64,000 nt of DNA, from contig NZ_REEZ01000011.1 of the NCBI RefSeq assembly GCF_003990445.1, forward strand, positions 1-64,000, read 5' to 3'. Within the stretch, counting starts at the first letter, position 1. Each line of letters starts with the position of its first letter. The stretch is from Pararhodobacter zhoushanensis. Lineage in GTDB: Bacteria > Pseudomonadota > Alphaproteobacteria > Rhodobacterales > Rhodobacteraceae. The position numbers were made by a program, and so were the translations under genes. Shown here piece after piece: positions 27,083-36,989 of the stretch. The notes under the pieces are model-generated. The model had not been told where the DNA came from. It did no database searches and saw only the letters and a program-made list of their open reading frames with translations.

Positions 27083-28339
27083 ATGGCAATGGTGGACAGC
27101 GGGGCTCCGAAGGGGTCATTTCGCCTGAGCATGCTGCTATACGATACGCGGTATCGCTCTTACACGATCCAGATCTTTGTGCTGATCCTTCTCATGCTGG
27201 GCGCCGCCTGGCTGATCGACAACACGATCCGCAACCTCGCGGCTCTGGGCAAAGACTTTTCATTCGATTTCTTGTGGAACGTGTCGGGCTACGACATTTC
27301 GCAGCGGCCCATCGAGTATGACAGTACCTATACCCATGGTCGCGCGGCGATCGTCGGGCTGCTGAACACGCTGATCCTGGCCGTGATGGCCTGCGCCACC
27401 GCGACGGTGATCGGGGTGATCGCCGGGGTGCTGCGCCTGTCCAAGAACTGGATCATCGGCCGGTTGATGACGATCTACGTCGAGACCTTCCGCAACGTTC
27501 CCGTGCTGATCTGGATCATCGTGGTCAGCGCCATCATGTCGGAATCGATGCCGCCGCCCAGTGCGTTCCGCGGTGACGATCCGGCCAGCAGCATGTTGCT
27601 GTTCGATTCCGTCGCTGTCACCAACCGTGGCGTCTATGTCCCCGGTCCGTTGTTTGAAAACGGCCTTGGCTACTTCAATATTCTGGGTCTGGATGTCAGC
27701 CTGAACCTGATGGCGTTTCTGGTCGTTGTCGGGCTGTCGATCTGGGTGAACCGTCTGGTGCTTGCCAGCGCCACCAAGATCCAGAACGCTACCGGCGTCC
27801 GCCCCAAGACCTGGTGGAAAAGCCTGCTGATCCTGTTCGTTCCCGCCATCGCGCTGCTGACGTTTCTGGGCTTCCATCTGGAATACCCCGAACTGCGCGG
27901 GTTCAACTTTACCGGCGGCATCCAGATGCGCAACTCGCTGCTGGCCATGTGGCTGGGGCTGAGTATCTACACCGGTGCTTTCGTCGCCGAGATCGTGCGT
28001 TCAGGCATTCTGGCCATCTCGAACGGGCAAAGCGAAGCGGCCTTTGCGCTGGGGTTGCAGCCGGGCCGCACGATGCGGCTGGTCATCCTGCCGCAAGCGT
28101 TGCGCGTCATCGTGCCGCCGCTGATCTCGCAATACCTGAACATCACCAAGAACACCTCGCTGGGTCTGGCCGTGGGCTACATGGACCTGCGCTCGACACT
28201 GGGCGGGATCACCATCAACCAGACCGGCCGCGAGCTGGAAGGGATGATGTTGCTGATGCTGGTCTATCTGGTGATCAGCCTGATCATCTCGACGGTGATG
28301 AACTTCTACAACAACCGCGTAAAGCTGAGGGAGCGCTGA
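27083..28339 (+). CDS. bztB: Amino acid ABC transporter permease (BztB/AapQ type)
   Basis: A 418-residue HisM/GlnP-type permease with an N-terminal cytoplasmic tail and about eight membrane segments. The large insertion between early helices and the C-terminal EAA-type loop (EAAFALGLQPGRTMRLVILP) are typical. A TTG codon precedes the ATG at 27083; GGGAGACAATTG lies upstream. bztC starts one base after its stop. Confidence 0.93.
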   Translation: MAMVDSGAPKGSFRLSMLLYDTRYRSYTIQIFVLILLMLGAAWLIDNTIRNLAALGKDFSFDFLWNVSGYDISQRPIEYDSTYTHGRAAIVGLLNTLILAVMACATATVIGVIAGVLRLSKNWIIGRLMTIYVETFRNVPVLIWIIVVSAIMSESMPPPSAFRGDDPASSMLLFDSVAVTNRGVYVPGPLFENGLGYFNILGLDVSLNLMAFLVVVGLSIWVNRLVLASATKIQNATGVRPKTWWKSLLILFVPAIALLTFLGFHLEYPELRGFNFTGGIQMRNSLLAMWLGLSIYTGAFVAEIVRSGILAISNGQSEAAFALGLQPGRTMRLVILPQALRVIVPPLISQYLNITKNTSLGLAVGYMDLRSTLGGITINQTGRELEGMMLLMLVYLVISLIISTVMNFYNNRVKLRER

Positions 28340-28340
28340 G

Positions 28341-29639
28341 ATGAGTGATACCCATGCGCATACCGTCCGCTTTGTCCGCGAGACGATGCTCCCGCCCCAA
28401 GACCCGCCCAGCAGCCAGATCGGCATGGTGCGCTGGGGGCGTGAGAACCTGTTCGACGGCCCGCTGAACATCATCCTGACGGTGATTTCGCTGCTGGTCG
28501 TGCTGTTCCTTATCATGGAGATGGGCCCCTGGTTCGCCAACTCGATCTGGAACGCCAATTCGCTGACCGAGTGCCGGCAGATCCTCGACGGGGCTAGCGG
28601 TGCCTGCTGGGGCGTGATCAAGGATCGCTGGCCACAGCTGATGTTCGGCTTCTACCCGCCTGAGCTTTATTGGCGGCCCGTGACGGCGCTGGTCCTGCTG
28701 TTCGTCGCGATCTCGCCGGTTCTGTTCCCGTCGGTGCCCAAAAAGGTGCTGTACTTCACGATGGTCTACCCCTTCCTGGGCGTCTGGCTGCTGTGGGGCG
28801 GTACGATCTGGGGGCCGGTCTCGGTCGCTTTGGGTTTTGTGCTGGGCTATGTTCTGGTCCGGGCGACGTCGCAGCTTTCGACACTCTTGTCGGCGGCCAT
28901 CGTGGTGATCTTGCCGATTCTTTACTGGCTGTTTCTGGCCGGTCCGCTGGTCGATGCCCTCTCTGCCATCGCGCCGCTCGAAAGCCAGTCGGTGCCGTCG
29001 CGTGAATTCGGCGGCTTTCTTGTGTCGCTGGTGATCGGCGTGTCGGGCATCGCCCTGTCGCTGCCCATCGGCATCCTGCTGGCGCTGGGGCGTCAGTCCA
29101 ATATGCCGCTGATCAAGTATGTTTCGGTGATCTTCATCGAATTCATCCGCGGCGTGCCGCTGATCACACTGCTGTTCACGGCGTCCTTGCTGCTGAACTA
29201 CTTCCTGCCCCCCGGTACCAACTTTGACCTGATCTTGCGGGTTATCATCATGGTGACGCTGTTTGCGTCGGCCTACATGGCCGAGGTGATCCGCGGCGGT
29301 CTGGCTGCATTGCCACGCGGCCAATACGAGGCAGCCGACGCGCTGGGTCTGGATTACTGGAAAGCCCAACGTCTGATCATCATGCCGCAGGCGCTGAAGA
29401 TCTCGATCCCGAGCATCGTCAGCACCTTCATCGGTCTGTTCAAGGACACAACGCTGGTGGTGTTCATCGGCATTCTCGACCCGATCGGTCTGGCGAACGC
29501 GACGCGCGCAAGCTCGGATTGGCAGGGGATTTACTGGGAGCTCTTCATCTTCATCGGTGCCGTGTTCTTTATCTTCTGTTTCTCCATGTCGCGCTACTCG
29601 ATGTCTCTCGAGCGCCGTCTGAAAACTGATCATCGTTAA
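28341..29639 (+). CDS. bztC: Amino acid ABC transporter permease (BztC/AapM type)
   Basis: A 432-residue partner permease, with membrane segments at both ends and the EAA loop [20 protein letters not shown]. The length is close to BztC of Rhodobacter and longer than many AapM. It forms the membrane heterodimer with BztB. Confidence 0.93.
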   Translation: MSDTHAHTVRFVRETMLPPQDPPSSQIGMVRWGRENLFDGPLNIILTVISLLVVLFLIMEMGPWFANSIWNANSLTECRQILDGASGACWGVIKDRWPQLMFGFYPPELYWRPVTALVLLFVAISPVLFPSVPKKVLYFTMVYPFLGVWLLWGGTIWGPVSVALGFVLGYVLVRATSQLSTLLSAAIVVILPILYWLFLAGPLVDALSAIAPLESQSVPSREFGGFLVSLVIGVSGIALSLPIGILLALGRQSNMPLIKYVSVIFIEFIRGVPLITLLFTASLLLNYFLPPGTNFDLILRVIIMVTLFASAYMAEVIRGGLAALPRGQYEAADALGLDYWKAQRLIIMPQALKISIPSIVSTFIGLFKDTTLVVFIGILDPIGLANATRASSDWQGIYWELFIFIGAVFFIFCFSMSRYSMSLERRLKTDHR

Positions 29640-29650
29640 GGAGTAGAGCC

Positions 29651-30439
29651 ATGGAAGCCACGCAAGACCGTAGCGTCAACCGCGCTCAGATGCAGGTCAG
29701 CGACGAAGTCGCGATCCAGATCACCAACATGAACAAGTGGTACGGCAGTTTTCACGTGCTGCGCGACATCGACCTGACGGTGAACCGCGGAGAGCGGATC
29801 GTCATTGCCGGGCCCTCGGGCTCGGGCAAGTCGACGCTGATCCGCTGCATCAACCGGCTTGAGGAACATCAGGCCGGGCAGATCATCGTCGACGGGACCG
29901 AACTGTCATCGGACCTGAAAAACATCGACAAGGTGCGGTCCGAGGTCGGGATGGTGTTTCAGCATTTCAACCTGTTCCCGCATCTGACCATCCTGGAGAA
30001 CCTCACGCTGGCGCCGATCTGGGTGCGCAAGACCCCCAAGCGCGAGGCCGAGGAAACAGCGATGTATTTCCTCGAAAAGGTGAAGATCCCCGAGCAGGCC
30101 AACAAGTATCCCGGCCAGCTTTCGGGCGGTCAGCAGCAGCGCGTCGCCATCGCGCGGTCGCTGTGCATGAAGCCGCGGATCATGTTGTTCGACGAGCCGA
30201 CCTCGGCGCTGGACCCCGAGATGATCAAAGAGGTGCTGGATACCATGATCCAGCTGGCCGAAGAGGGCATGACCATGCTCTGCGTGACGCACGAAATGGG
30301 CTTTGCTCAGGCCGTCGCGAACCGCGTGATCTTCATGGATCAGGGTCAGATCGTTGAGCAGAACGAACCCTACGAGTTCTTCAACAACCCGCAATCCGAG
30401 CGGACGAAACTGTTCCTGAGCCAGATCCTGGGGCACTGA
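29651..30439 (+). CDS. bztD: Amino acid ABC transporter ATP-binding protein (BztD/AapP type)
   Basis: A 262-residue ABC ATPase of the polar amino acid family. Walker [10 protein letters not shown] (54-62), signature [13 protein letters not shown], Walker [15 protein letters not shown] and the switch His in CVTHEMGFA are intact. AAGGAGTAGAGCC precedes the start. A terminator follows. Confidence 0.96.
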   Translation: MEATQDRSVNRAQMQVSDEVAIQITNMNKWYGSFHVLRDIDLTVNRGERIVIAGPSGSGKSTLIRCINRLEEHQAGQIIVDGTELSSDLKNIDKVRSEVGMVFQHFNLFPHLTILENLTLAPIWVRKTPKREAEETAMYFLEKVKIPEQANKYPGQLSGGQQQRVAIARSLCMKPRIMLFDEPTSALDPEMIKEVLDTMIQLAEEGMTMLCVTHEMGFAQAVANRVIFMDQGQIVEQNEPYEFFNNPQSERTKLFLSQILGH

Positions 30440-30459
30440 AACGCGGTGTCGCGACCACG

Positions 30460-30489
30460 AAAACGGGGGGCCTTGGCCCCCCGTTTTGC
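30460..30489 (+). terminator. Rho-independent terminator after bztD
   Basis: AAAACGGGGGGCC-TT-GGCCCCCCGTTTT is a perfect 13-bp stem with A and T tracts on both sides, so it can act in both directions. It lies between bztD and the convergent ClbS/DfsB-like gene. Confidence 0.9.
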
Positions 30490-30506
30490 TGTCTTGCACG
30501 CGCCGC

Positions 30507-31013
30507 CTAAGCGTGGTGTTTGAGCCATGCGCGGATGCGCCCGCGTGCATTGGTATAGGGTGATGATGTGTTGAGCTGGATCATCCGCCCCTTGGTCCAC
30601 GTCCGGTACCAGACCCGTCCGTAAAGCTCGTCATTCGAGCGCGCGGCAACGGTTTCGGCCAGCCGGGCCTGGACCGCGCGCAACCGGGCCAGCAACTCGG
30701 GCCACTCTACAGATTGGTAATCGGCGTAGAATTTCTGCGCCAGCTGTCCCAGTTCGGCCCAGGTGAACCCGGTTTCGGGGAAAATGACCGGCTCGCCGCG
30801 GTCGTCGCGTTCGAGCCAGGACAGAACCAGCGTATTCCAGCCCAGCAGATAGGCAACCAGATCCGCCGGGCTCATACGGGTGCCGGCGGCGTGCCCGTCC
30901 ATTGACGCCACGCGCGCCTGGTCAACGGGCACACGCTCCAGATCCGCCATAAGCTTGGCAAAACTCGTGTCTATGGCGGCCAGCAACGTGGCCTGCGATG
31001 TCGGGATGGCCAT
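30507..31013 (-). CDS. ClbS/DfsB family four-helix-bundle protein
   Basis: A 168-residue protein with the family pattern of an N-terminal helix (LLAAIDTSFAKLMADLERVP), then SPADLVAYLLGWNTLVLSWL, a conserved tail VWYRTWTKGRMIQLNTSSPY, and ARGRIRAWLKHH. Members include ClbS, a colibactin self-resistance cyclopropane hydrolase, and DfsB; most are uncharacterised. The start at 31013 has AAGGAACCCCC upstream; the open frame extends 32 codons further without family similarity. It lies downstream of deoD in the same direction, 52 nt apart. Substrate is unknown. Confidence 0.82.
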   Translation of the reverse strand: MAIPTSQATLLAAIDTSFAKLMADLERVPVDQARVASMDGHAAGTRMSPADLVAYLLGWNTLVLSWLERDDRGEPVIFPETGFTWAELGQLAQKFYADYQSVEWPELLARLRAVQARLAETVAARSNDELYGRVWYRTWTKGRMIQLNTSSPYTNARGRIRAWLKHHA

Positions 31014-31065
31014 GGGGGTTCCTTGCGGGCACCGGACCCGTGGGTCCGGCAGCCCGCTTTGCTGC

Positions 31066-31770
31066 TCAGGGGAAGGCTGCGCCCAGAGCAATCTCGACCA
31101 TATCGCCAAACGAGCGTTCGCGGTCGGCGGAGGGCAGGGCTTCCTGGGTGATCAGGTGATCCGAGATGGTCAGCACAGCCAGCCCCCGCACCCCGTGACG
31201 CGCGCACAGGTTGTAGAGCTCGGCGGCCTCCATCTCGACGCATAGCACGCCGTGGTCGGTCATGATCTTGTTCAGATCCTTGCGGTCGTCATAGAACACA
31301 TCCGACGAATAGATGTTGCCGACATGGGTGGTGACACCCTTGTCCGCCGCCGCCTTATGCGCCGCCGCCAGCAGGCCGAAATCGGCGCAGGGGGCAAAGT
31401 TGATTTCGCGGAAGAACCCGCGCGACGGCGTCGACAGCGAGGTGGCGGTCTGCGCCAGCACCACGTCGCGCAGCTTGATGCTTTCCTGCATCGCCCCGGC
31501 AGACCCGATACGGATCAGGGTCTTGACGCCATACTCACTGATCAACTCATTAGCATAGATCGACATCGACGGCATGCCCATGCCCGACCCATGGATCGTC
31601 ACCGGATTGCCGCGCCAGGTGCCGGTGAAACCCAGCATGCCGCGCACTTCGTTCACCAGAACGGGGTTGTCGAGAAAGGTCTCGGCGGCCCAACGGGCGC
31701 GATACGGGTCGCCCGGCATCAGGACGGTGGGGGCGATCTCGCCGGGTTTGGCGCCGATATGGACGGTCAT
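31066..31770 (-). CDS. deoD: Purine-nucleoside phosphorylase, DeoD type
   Basis: A 234-residue hexameric-type purine nucleoside phosphorylase: nucleoside plus phosphate to base plus ribose-1-phosphate. Seen are [13 protein letters not shown] (phosphate loop), [24 protein letters not shown] and [12 protein letters not shown], and SDHLITQE contributes the catalytic Asp. Cytosolic purine salvage. The divergent sulfatase gene begins 130 nt away. Confidence 0.95.
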   Translation of the reverse strand: MTVHIGAKPGEIAPTVLMPGDPYRARWAAETFLDNPVLVNEVRGMLGFTGTWRGNPVTIHGSGMGMPSMSIYANELISEYGVKTLIRIGSAGAMQESIKLRDVVLAQTATSLSTPSRGFFREINFAPCADFGLLAAAHKAAADKGVTTHVGNIYSSDVFYDDRKDLNKIMTDHGVLCVEMEAAELYNLCARHGVRGLAVLTISDHLITQEALPSADRERSFGDMVEIALGAAFP

Positions 31771-31900
31771 GAGGGGCTCTCCTGTTCTTACGTTGCCGAG
31801 TTTATCATCATGCCACAGGGTGAAAAGCCCCGGCGACGCGCTTGCAACCGGCAGGGGGCTTGCGCAAGGTGCTCGCTAATCGCTTGCCTGGGGAGGCCGC

Positions 31901-33562
31901 ATGCCAGAAATCCGCAACATCCTGTTCGTTATGTATGATCAGCTGCGCCATGACTATATGTCTTGCGCGGGCCATCCGACGATGCGCACACCCAATTTCG
32001 ACCGGTTGGCAGCCAAGGGCGTGCGCTTCACGCAGGCCTATGTGCAATCCCCTGTCTGCGGTGCCAGCCGCATGTCCTATTACACCGGGCGCTATGTCGG
32101 CTCGCATGGGGCGGCATGGAACGGCTATCCGCTCAAGGTGGGCGAGGCCACGATGGGCGACCATCTGCGCAAGCTGGGAATGGACAGCTGGCTTCTGGGC
32201 AAGACCCATATGACCCCCGATACCGAGGGAATGGCGCGTCTGGGACTGACCCGTGACAGCGTGATCGGCGCGCGGGTGGCGGAATGCGGCTTTGATCTGT
32301 GGGTGCGCGAAGACGGCCTCAACCCTGAAGGTCCGGGCGGGTTCTATTATTCCACCCCGTCACCCTATAACGAATATCTCAAGGGGCTGGGTTATCCGGG
32401 CGAGAACCCGTGGCACGACAACGCGAACGCGGGCGTTGACGACGATGGCTCGATTGCCTCGGGCTGGCTGATGAAAAACGCGCGCAAGGGGGCGAACGTC
32501 AAGGAAGAGCACTCCGAGACGCCCTGGCTGACCGACCGCTGCCTCGACTTCCTCGCCTCGCCACAGGCGGCAGAACGGCCGTGGCTGGCGCATCTGAGCT
32601 ACATCAAGCCGCACTGGCCCTATATCGTGCCCGAGCCCTATGCCTCGATGTACGGCCCGCAGGATGTCGTGCCGGCTAACCGAACCGAAGCCGAACGCGA
32701 GGATCCGCAGCCGGTTTACGGCGCGTTCATGAATAACGCGATCGGCAAGGCTTTCTCGCGCGATGAGGTCCGGTCCGAAGTGGTGCCCGCGTATATGGGC
32801 CTGATCGCGCAATGCGACGACCAGTTCGGACGGCTGCTGGATCACCTTGAGGCAACGGGCCGGATGGAGGACACGATGATCGTCCTCACGGCGGATCACG
32901 GCGATTACATGGGCGATCACTGGATGGGTGAGAAAGACCTGTTCCACGACTGCTCGGTCCGCGTGCCGTTGATCATCTATGACCCGCGTCAGTCGGCAGG
33001 TAGCACGCGCGGCACGACCTGCGACGCGCTGGTCGAATCCATCGACCTGACGGCGACCTTTATCGAGGCGGCTGGCGGCGAGGTTCCCGGGCATGTGGTC
33101 GAGGGCAAATCCCTGATGCCTTTCCTGCGCGGTGACACGCCCGCCGAGTGGCGCGACGTGGCGATCAGCGAATACGATTATTCGTGCAGCGTCATGGCCG
33201 GGAAACTGGGTGTCGCGCCCAAGGATGCGGTGCTGTTCATGATCTTCGACGGGCGCTGGAAGATGATGCACGCCGAAGGTGGCTTCCGGCCGATGCTGTT
33301 CGATACGCTGAACGATCCGAAAGAACTGGTCGATCTGGGCGACGATCCGGCCTGTGCCGAGACCCGCGCGCGGCTGATGGAGCGCCTGTCAGTCTGGTCG
33401 CGCCGCGTGTCGCAACGCACGACGATCTCCAGCGACCAGATCATCGCCCGCCGCGGCAAGGCGCGCAGCAAGGGGGTGTATCTGGGGGTCTATGATGAAA
33501 GCGACCTGACGCCTGAGCTGCTGGTGCCGATCACCGGTGCGGCAAAAGGCGACTTCCGGTAG
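31901..33562 (+). CDS. Sulfatase/phosphonate monoester hydrolase-like enzyme
   Basis: A 553-residue enzyme of the alkaline phosphatase superfamily, sulfatase branch. The nucleophile motif is SPVCGASRMSYYTGR, with Cys53 and Arg57 in the C-x-A/P-x-R signature, so Cys53 should be matured to formylglycine. Metal ligands are suggested by YDQLRHD (Asp13) and LTADHGDYMGDH (Asp332, His333). No signal peptide, so cytosolic, unlike many arylsulfatases. It may hydrolyse a sulfate ester, phosphonate monoester or phosphodiester; the sequence does not decide. GGGGAGGCC precedes the ATG. No formylglycine-generating enzyme or anaerobic maturase is in the window. The convergent neighbour is the class III aminotransferase. 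Confidence 0.85.
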   Translation: MPEIRNILFVMYDQLRHDYMSCAGHPTMRTPNFDRLAAKGVRFTQAYVQSPVCGASRMSYYTGRYVGSHGAAWNGYPLKVGEATMGDHLRKLGMDSWLLGKTHMTPDTEGMARLGLTRDSVIGARVAECGFDLWVREDGLNPEGPGGFYYSTPSPYNEYLKGLGYPGENPWHDNANAGVDDDGSIASGWLMKNARKGANVKEEHSETPWLTDRCLDFLASPQAAERPWLAHLSYIKPHWPYIVPEPYASMYGPQDVVPANRTEAEREDPQPVYGAFMNNAIGKAFSRDEVRSEVVPAYMGLIAQCDDQFGRLLDHLEATGRMEDTMIVLTADHGDYMGDHWMGEKDLFHDCSVRVPLIIYDPRQSAGSTRGTTCDALVESIDLTATFIEAAGGEVPGHVVEGKSLMPFLRGDTPAEWRDVAISEYDYSCSVMAGKLGVAPKDAVLFMIFDGRWKMMHAEGGFRPMLFDTLNDPKELVDLGDDPACAETRARLMERLSVWSRRVSQRTTISSDQIIARRGKARSKGVYLGVYDESDLTPELLVPITGAAKGDFR

Positions 33563-33627
33563 GCCGGGCCTCGGAGGCATCGAGCCTCCTCGGCCCGCGC
33601 GGGCCGCGGCCCGCACCCGCTTCAAGG

Positions 33628-33773
33628 GGGACGCACGCGCCCCCCTTGAAAATCCCCCCGTGGATATTTGCAGACAGAAAATGAAACAGGGTTAACGAAA
33701 CCTTATTTTCTGTCCTTAAATATCCTGGGGGGTGAATTGGCCGTCAGGCCAAGAGGGGGGCAACGCCCCCTTT
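33628..33773. repeat. Composite multi-hairpin repeat, copy B (complete)
   Basis: Order from the left: TTCAAGGGGG...CCCCCCTTGAA hairpin; arm CCCCCCGTGGATATTTGCAG then ACAGAAAATG; centre GGGTTAACG (GTTAAC 33691-33696); inverted arm ATTTTCTGTCCTTAAATATC then CTGGGGGG; TGAATTGGCCGTCAGGCCAA; GGGGGGCAACGCCCCC. It sits between two convergent genes, 7 nt from the aminotransferase stop, and can act as a two-way terminator. GC-rich hairpins extend it to about 33580. Confidence 0.82.
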
Positions 33774-33779
33774 CGCCGC

Positions 33780-35135
33780 TCAGACCGCGCGCAGGCCCGC
33801 ATCGAGGGCGCTCAGGATCACCTGCACGTCGTCCGAGGTCAGCACCAGCCCCGGTGACAGGATGATGTTCGGCCCCGACACCCGGACCATCGCCCCTGCC
33901 TCATACGCCGTTGCCTGCACCTTGGCCGGCACGGGCTTGTCCGGGGCGGCTTTGGTCGCGCGATCTGACACCAGTTCGATCGCGATCATCAGCCCGTGGC
34001 CGCCGCGCACGTCGCCGATCACGTCATACTTGTCCATCAGCGCCTGCGCGCCCGCGAACAACTCGGCCCCGCGCGCCGCCGCGTTCTCGGCGACGTTCAG
34101 GCGTTTGGTTTCTGCAAGGCAGGCGATGGCAGCCGCCGCCCCCACCGGGTGGCCCGAATACGTATACCCATGCCCGATCGCCGCGCGGCCGGTTTCATCC
34201 TTCTCGAAGGTCTCGGCGACATGCTCGGCGATCATCACCGCGCCGAAGGGGAAATAGCCGTTGGTGATCGCCTTGGCGGTGCACATGAAGTCCGGTTGCA
34301 CGCCCCAGAGTCGGCTGCCGCTCCACGCGCCCGTCCGCCCGAAGGCCGTGATCACCTCGTCCGCGATCAGCAGGATGCCGTTCTTGCGGCAGATCTCGGC
34401 CACGCCGGGCATGAAGCTGGCATGCGGCGGGATCACGCCGCCTGCGCCCAGCACCGGCTCCATGATAAACGCGGCGATGGTGCCTGCGCCCTGAAAGGCG
34501 ATTTCGTCCTCAAGCGCCTGCAGGCAGAGCTGGGCCAGTTTGGCCGGGTCGCTTTCGTTGAACGGGTTGCGGTAGGTATAAGGCGCGGGGATGTGGTGGC
34601 AGCCGGCCAGCAACGGCTCGTAGGCCGTGCGGAAATTGGCGTTGCCATTGACCGAGGCACCGCCGAAATGCGTGCCGTGATAGCCCTTTTTCAGCGACAG
34701 GAACTTGTAGCGCCCGGCCTCGCCACGGATCTTGTGGTACTGGCGCGACAGGCGCAGCGCGGTTTCAACCGAGTCCGACCCGCCCGACGTATAGAAGGCC
34801 CGTGTCAGCCCGTCGGGGGCGAAGAAGTCCTTCAGCTCTTCGGCCAGTTCGATGACGCAATCGTTCGAGGTTCCCCGAAAGATCGAGTAATACGGCAGCT
34901 TGTCCAGCTGCGCGCTGATCGCCGCCTTGATCGGCTCGCACGAGTACCCAAGGTTGACGTTCCACAGCCCGCCGACGCCATCGACCACCTCATGCCCGTC
35001 CACATCGGTGATCCGCACGCCCTTGCCGCCGGTCACGATGGTCGGCGGGTTCTTCTGGCTGTCCGCCGGGTGGGCCATCGGGTGCCACAGGTGGCGCGCG
35101 TTGTTGGCTTTGAGGAAATTCTCGTCTTTGGGCAT
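33780..35135 (-). CDS. Class III (omega) aminotransferase
   Basis: A 451-residue PLP-dependent aminotransferase. Conserved elements are the N-terminal HLWHPMAHP, the phosphate loop YTSGGSDSVETALRL (about 115-129), the cofactor Asp259 in LLIADEVITAFGRTG, and the PLP lysine Lys288 in CTAKAITNGYFPFGAVM. It resembles omega-amino acid:pyruvate and taurine/putrescine-type aminotransferases. It probably moves the amino group of an amine or omega-amino acid to a keto acid. It lies 9 nt downstream of the iclR gene, so it is probably part of the same transcript and regulon as the transporter cluster opposite. Confidence 0.92.
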   Translation of the reverse strand: MPKDENFLKANNARHLWHPMAHPADSQKNPPTIVTGGKGVRITDVDGHEVVDGVGGLWNVNLGYSCEPIKAAISAQLDKLPYYSIFRGTSNDCVIELAEELKDFFAPDGLTRAFYTSGGSDSVETALRLSRQYHKIRGEAGRYKFLSLKKGYHGTHFGGASVNGNANFRTAYEPLLAGCHHIPAPYTYRNPFNESDPAKLAQLCLQALEDEIAFQGAGTIAAFIMEPVLGAGGVIPPHASFMPGVAEICRKNGILLIADEVITAFGRTGAWSGSRLWGVQPDFMCTAKAITNGYFPFGAVMIAEHVAETFEKDETGRAAIGHGYTYSGHPVGAAAAIACLAETKRLNVAENAAARGAELFAGAQALMDKYDVIGDVRGGHGLMIAIELVSDRATKAAPDKPVPAKVQATAYEAGAMVRVSGPNIILSPGLVLTSDDVQVILSALDAGLRAV

Positions 35136-35144
35136 GGGGTTCTC

Positions 35145-35915
35145 CTAGAGAGCAACGATGTGATGAGGGGGAATACGACCGCCCAGACCCAGCGTCGCAT
35201 CGCGCGCGGCCGGGGCGAGGGCGGCCAGTATGCCGCGCTGATAGCTGTCGGTGACGCGGGACGTGGGGATCGCCACAGCCAGCGCGCCGCAGGAAAAGCC
35301 GTCAGGGCCGAAGAGCGGTACGGCGAGGCCATGAACCTCGGCCTCATAGGTCTGATCGGCGCAGGAATAGCCGCGCTGTTGGGCGAGTGTGACCAGACCG
35401 GCCAGTGACTCGCGGGTGATCGGGGTGGTGCCGGTGATCGGTGTCAGTTTGCGTGCCAGCACCCGCTCGCGCCGCTCAGGCCGCGTGAAGGCGGTGAACG
35501 CAAGGCCCGAGGCGGTGGCGTGCAGGGGCAGGGTCAGGCCCGGTTCGATGTGAACGCGGTTGGCCCGGTTGCTTTCGACCACGCCGATATTGGCCAGATC
35601 GCGGCCTGACACAAGCGACACATGCGCGGTCTCGCCGGTCTGTTCAGCCAGTCGTTCGAGGATTGGCATCAGCACGCGGTTGACGGGTTGCGTCGCCTCG
35701 CGCAAGCGCGCCAGACGCAGGACGCCAGCCCCCAAGCGCCAGCGCTTTGACTCGGGATTTTGCTCAACCAGTCCACTTTCCGCCATGTCGTTAAGCATCC
35801 GCAAGACGGTCGCCTTATCGATTCCCGATAGGCGGGCGAGGTCTGACAGGCCAATCTCCACCACTTTGTCGGTGAAGAAATCCAGCAGTTTCAAGGCTTT
35901 TTCGACGGTTCGCAT
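35145..35915 (-). CDS. IclR family transcriptional regulator
   Basis: A 256-residue IclR protein. The winged helix (about 1-70) includes MRTVEKALKLLDFF and LSDLARLSGIDKATVLRML; the ligand domain includes AHVSLVSGRDLANIGVVES and LPLHATASGLAFTAF. The ATG at 35915 is chosen because it begins with the usual family N-terminus; a GTG 10 codons upstream (35945) is possible. The gene is divergent from the TTT transporter genes and cotranscribed with the aminotransferase, so it most likely controls both sides through the 130-nt gap. Confidence 0.93.
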   Translation of the reverse strand: MRTVEKALKLLDFFTDKVVEIGLSDLARLSGIDKATVLRMLNDMAESGLVEQNPESKRWRLGAGVLRLARLREATQPVNRVLMPILERLAEQTGETAHVSLVSGRDLANIGVVESNRANRVHIEPGLTLPLHATASGLAFTAFTRPERRERVLARKLTPITGTTPITRESLAGLVTLAQQRGYSCADQTYEAEVHGLAVPLFGPDGFSCGALAVAIPTSRVTDSYQRGILAALAPAARDATLGLGGRIPPHHIVAL

Positions 35916-35999
35916 GGGGGTGAACGGATCCCGGATGAAAAACACTCATTGCAGACGCAAGAAAAGTCTTGACCGAATCCGCCCTGTCGCGCAACCTAA

Positions 36000-36023
36000 T
36001 TTTTGAAACAACGGTGTAAATAA
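36000..36023. promoter_or_regulatory. Candidate IclR operator
   Basis: TTTTTGAAAC and GTGTAAATAA, 4 nt apart, are imperfect inverted repeats (7 of 10 positions match) in the iclR-tctC gap. An upstream TTGACC (35970-35975) may be a -35 box. Binding is inferred from position and symmetry only. Confidence 0.35.
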
Positions 36024-36045
36024 TGAACCGACAAGGAGGACGCCC

Positions 36046-36984
36046 ATGAAGATCCATGTCTCTCTCGCCCTCGCGGCGGCGCTGGCTGTGCAGGCTGGTG
36101 CAGCGCTGGCCGAGTATCCCGAAGGCCCCGTGACCTTCGTCGTTCCGTGGCCGCCGGGTGATCTGGAAGACGTGCTGACCCGCATGATCGCCGAGGACTT
36201 TCAGGAGGCCTATGGCCAGCCCGCTGCGGTGCTGAACCGCCCCGGTGGCGGCGGCGGTCCGTTCCCCGGCGCGGTTGAAGTGGCGACGGCCCCGGCTGAT
36301 GGCTCGATGGTCGGCTCGTTCGTCATCGGTGTGCCGGTGGTTGGCCCGACCCTTGGCATTGCCGAGCTGGCCCCCGATCCCTTCACCCCGGTCGGCATCT
36401 TCCTGACCTATCCTTTTGTGCTGGCCACCGCGCGCAACGCCCCGTTCCAGACGATGCAAGAACTGGCGACGTACGCGCAAGATAACGAGGTGCTGCTGGG
36501 CCATTTCGGCGCCAGCCTGACGCCGACGCAGGTCAGCTTCGCGCTGGCGCATGAGATGGGCTTTTCGTGGGGTTCGGACGCGGCCTATGACGCGCTCGAC
36601 TGCAACACGCTGGCCTCGGGCGATGTGGATGTGATCAACACCACGATCCAGCTGATCATGCCCTGTCTTGACGACGTGACCATCCTTGCCGCCGTCACCG
36701 GTGAACGTCTGGGGCAAGCGCCCGACGCGCCGACGGTGGGCGAGCTGGTGCCGGATCTGGGCATTTCGCTGTGGAACGGGCTGTTCGTGCACAAGGACAC
36801 GCCGCCCGATGTGATCGCCCGCATCGCCGAAGTGGCGCAGGCGACCATCGCCAGCGAGCGCGCGCAGACCTTCGCCGCCGAGACGGGCGCGCAGATCTAC
36901 TGGCAGGACAGTGAAGCTGCCGCCGCGCAGATCGAAAGCGACATCGCCACCATGGCGCGGATCGCCGAAACCACCGGCCAGTAA
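36046..36984 (+). CDS. TTT transporter substrate-binding protein (TctC/Bug type)
   Basis: A 312-residue periplasmic binding protein. Signal peptide MKIHVSLALAAALAVQAGAALA, then VTFVVPWPPGDLEDVLTRMI and NRPGGGGGPFPG, the Bug family fingerprint for a carboxylate or zwitterion ligand. ACAAGGAGGACGCC is a strong ribosome binding site. Bug proteins bind a wide range of carboxylates, so the ligand is open. It heads the cluster and is followed by an attenuator. Confidence 0.92.
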   Translation: MKIHVSLALAAALAVQAGAALAEYPEGPVTFVVPWPPGDLEDVLTRMIAEDFQEAYGQPAAVLNRPGGGGGPFPGAVEVATAPADGSMVGSFVIGVPVVGPTLGIAELAPDPFTPVGIFLTYPFVLATARNAPFQTMQELATYAQDNEVLLGHFGASLTPTQVSFALAHEMGFSWGSDAAYDALDCNTLASGDVDVINTTIQLIMPCLDDVTILAAVTGERLGQAPDAPTVGELVPDLGISLWNGLFVHKDTPPDVIARIAEVAQATIASERAQTFAAETGAQIYWQDSEAAAAQIESDIATMARIAETTGQ

Positions 36985-36989
36985 CCCCA

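Noticed and set aside
35916-35945. GTG start for the IclR regulator at 35945
   Set aside because: It would add MFFIRDPFTP without family similarity or a ribosome binding site; the ATG at 35915 begins the conserved MRTVEKALKLLDFF.
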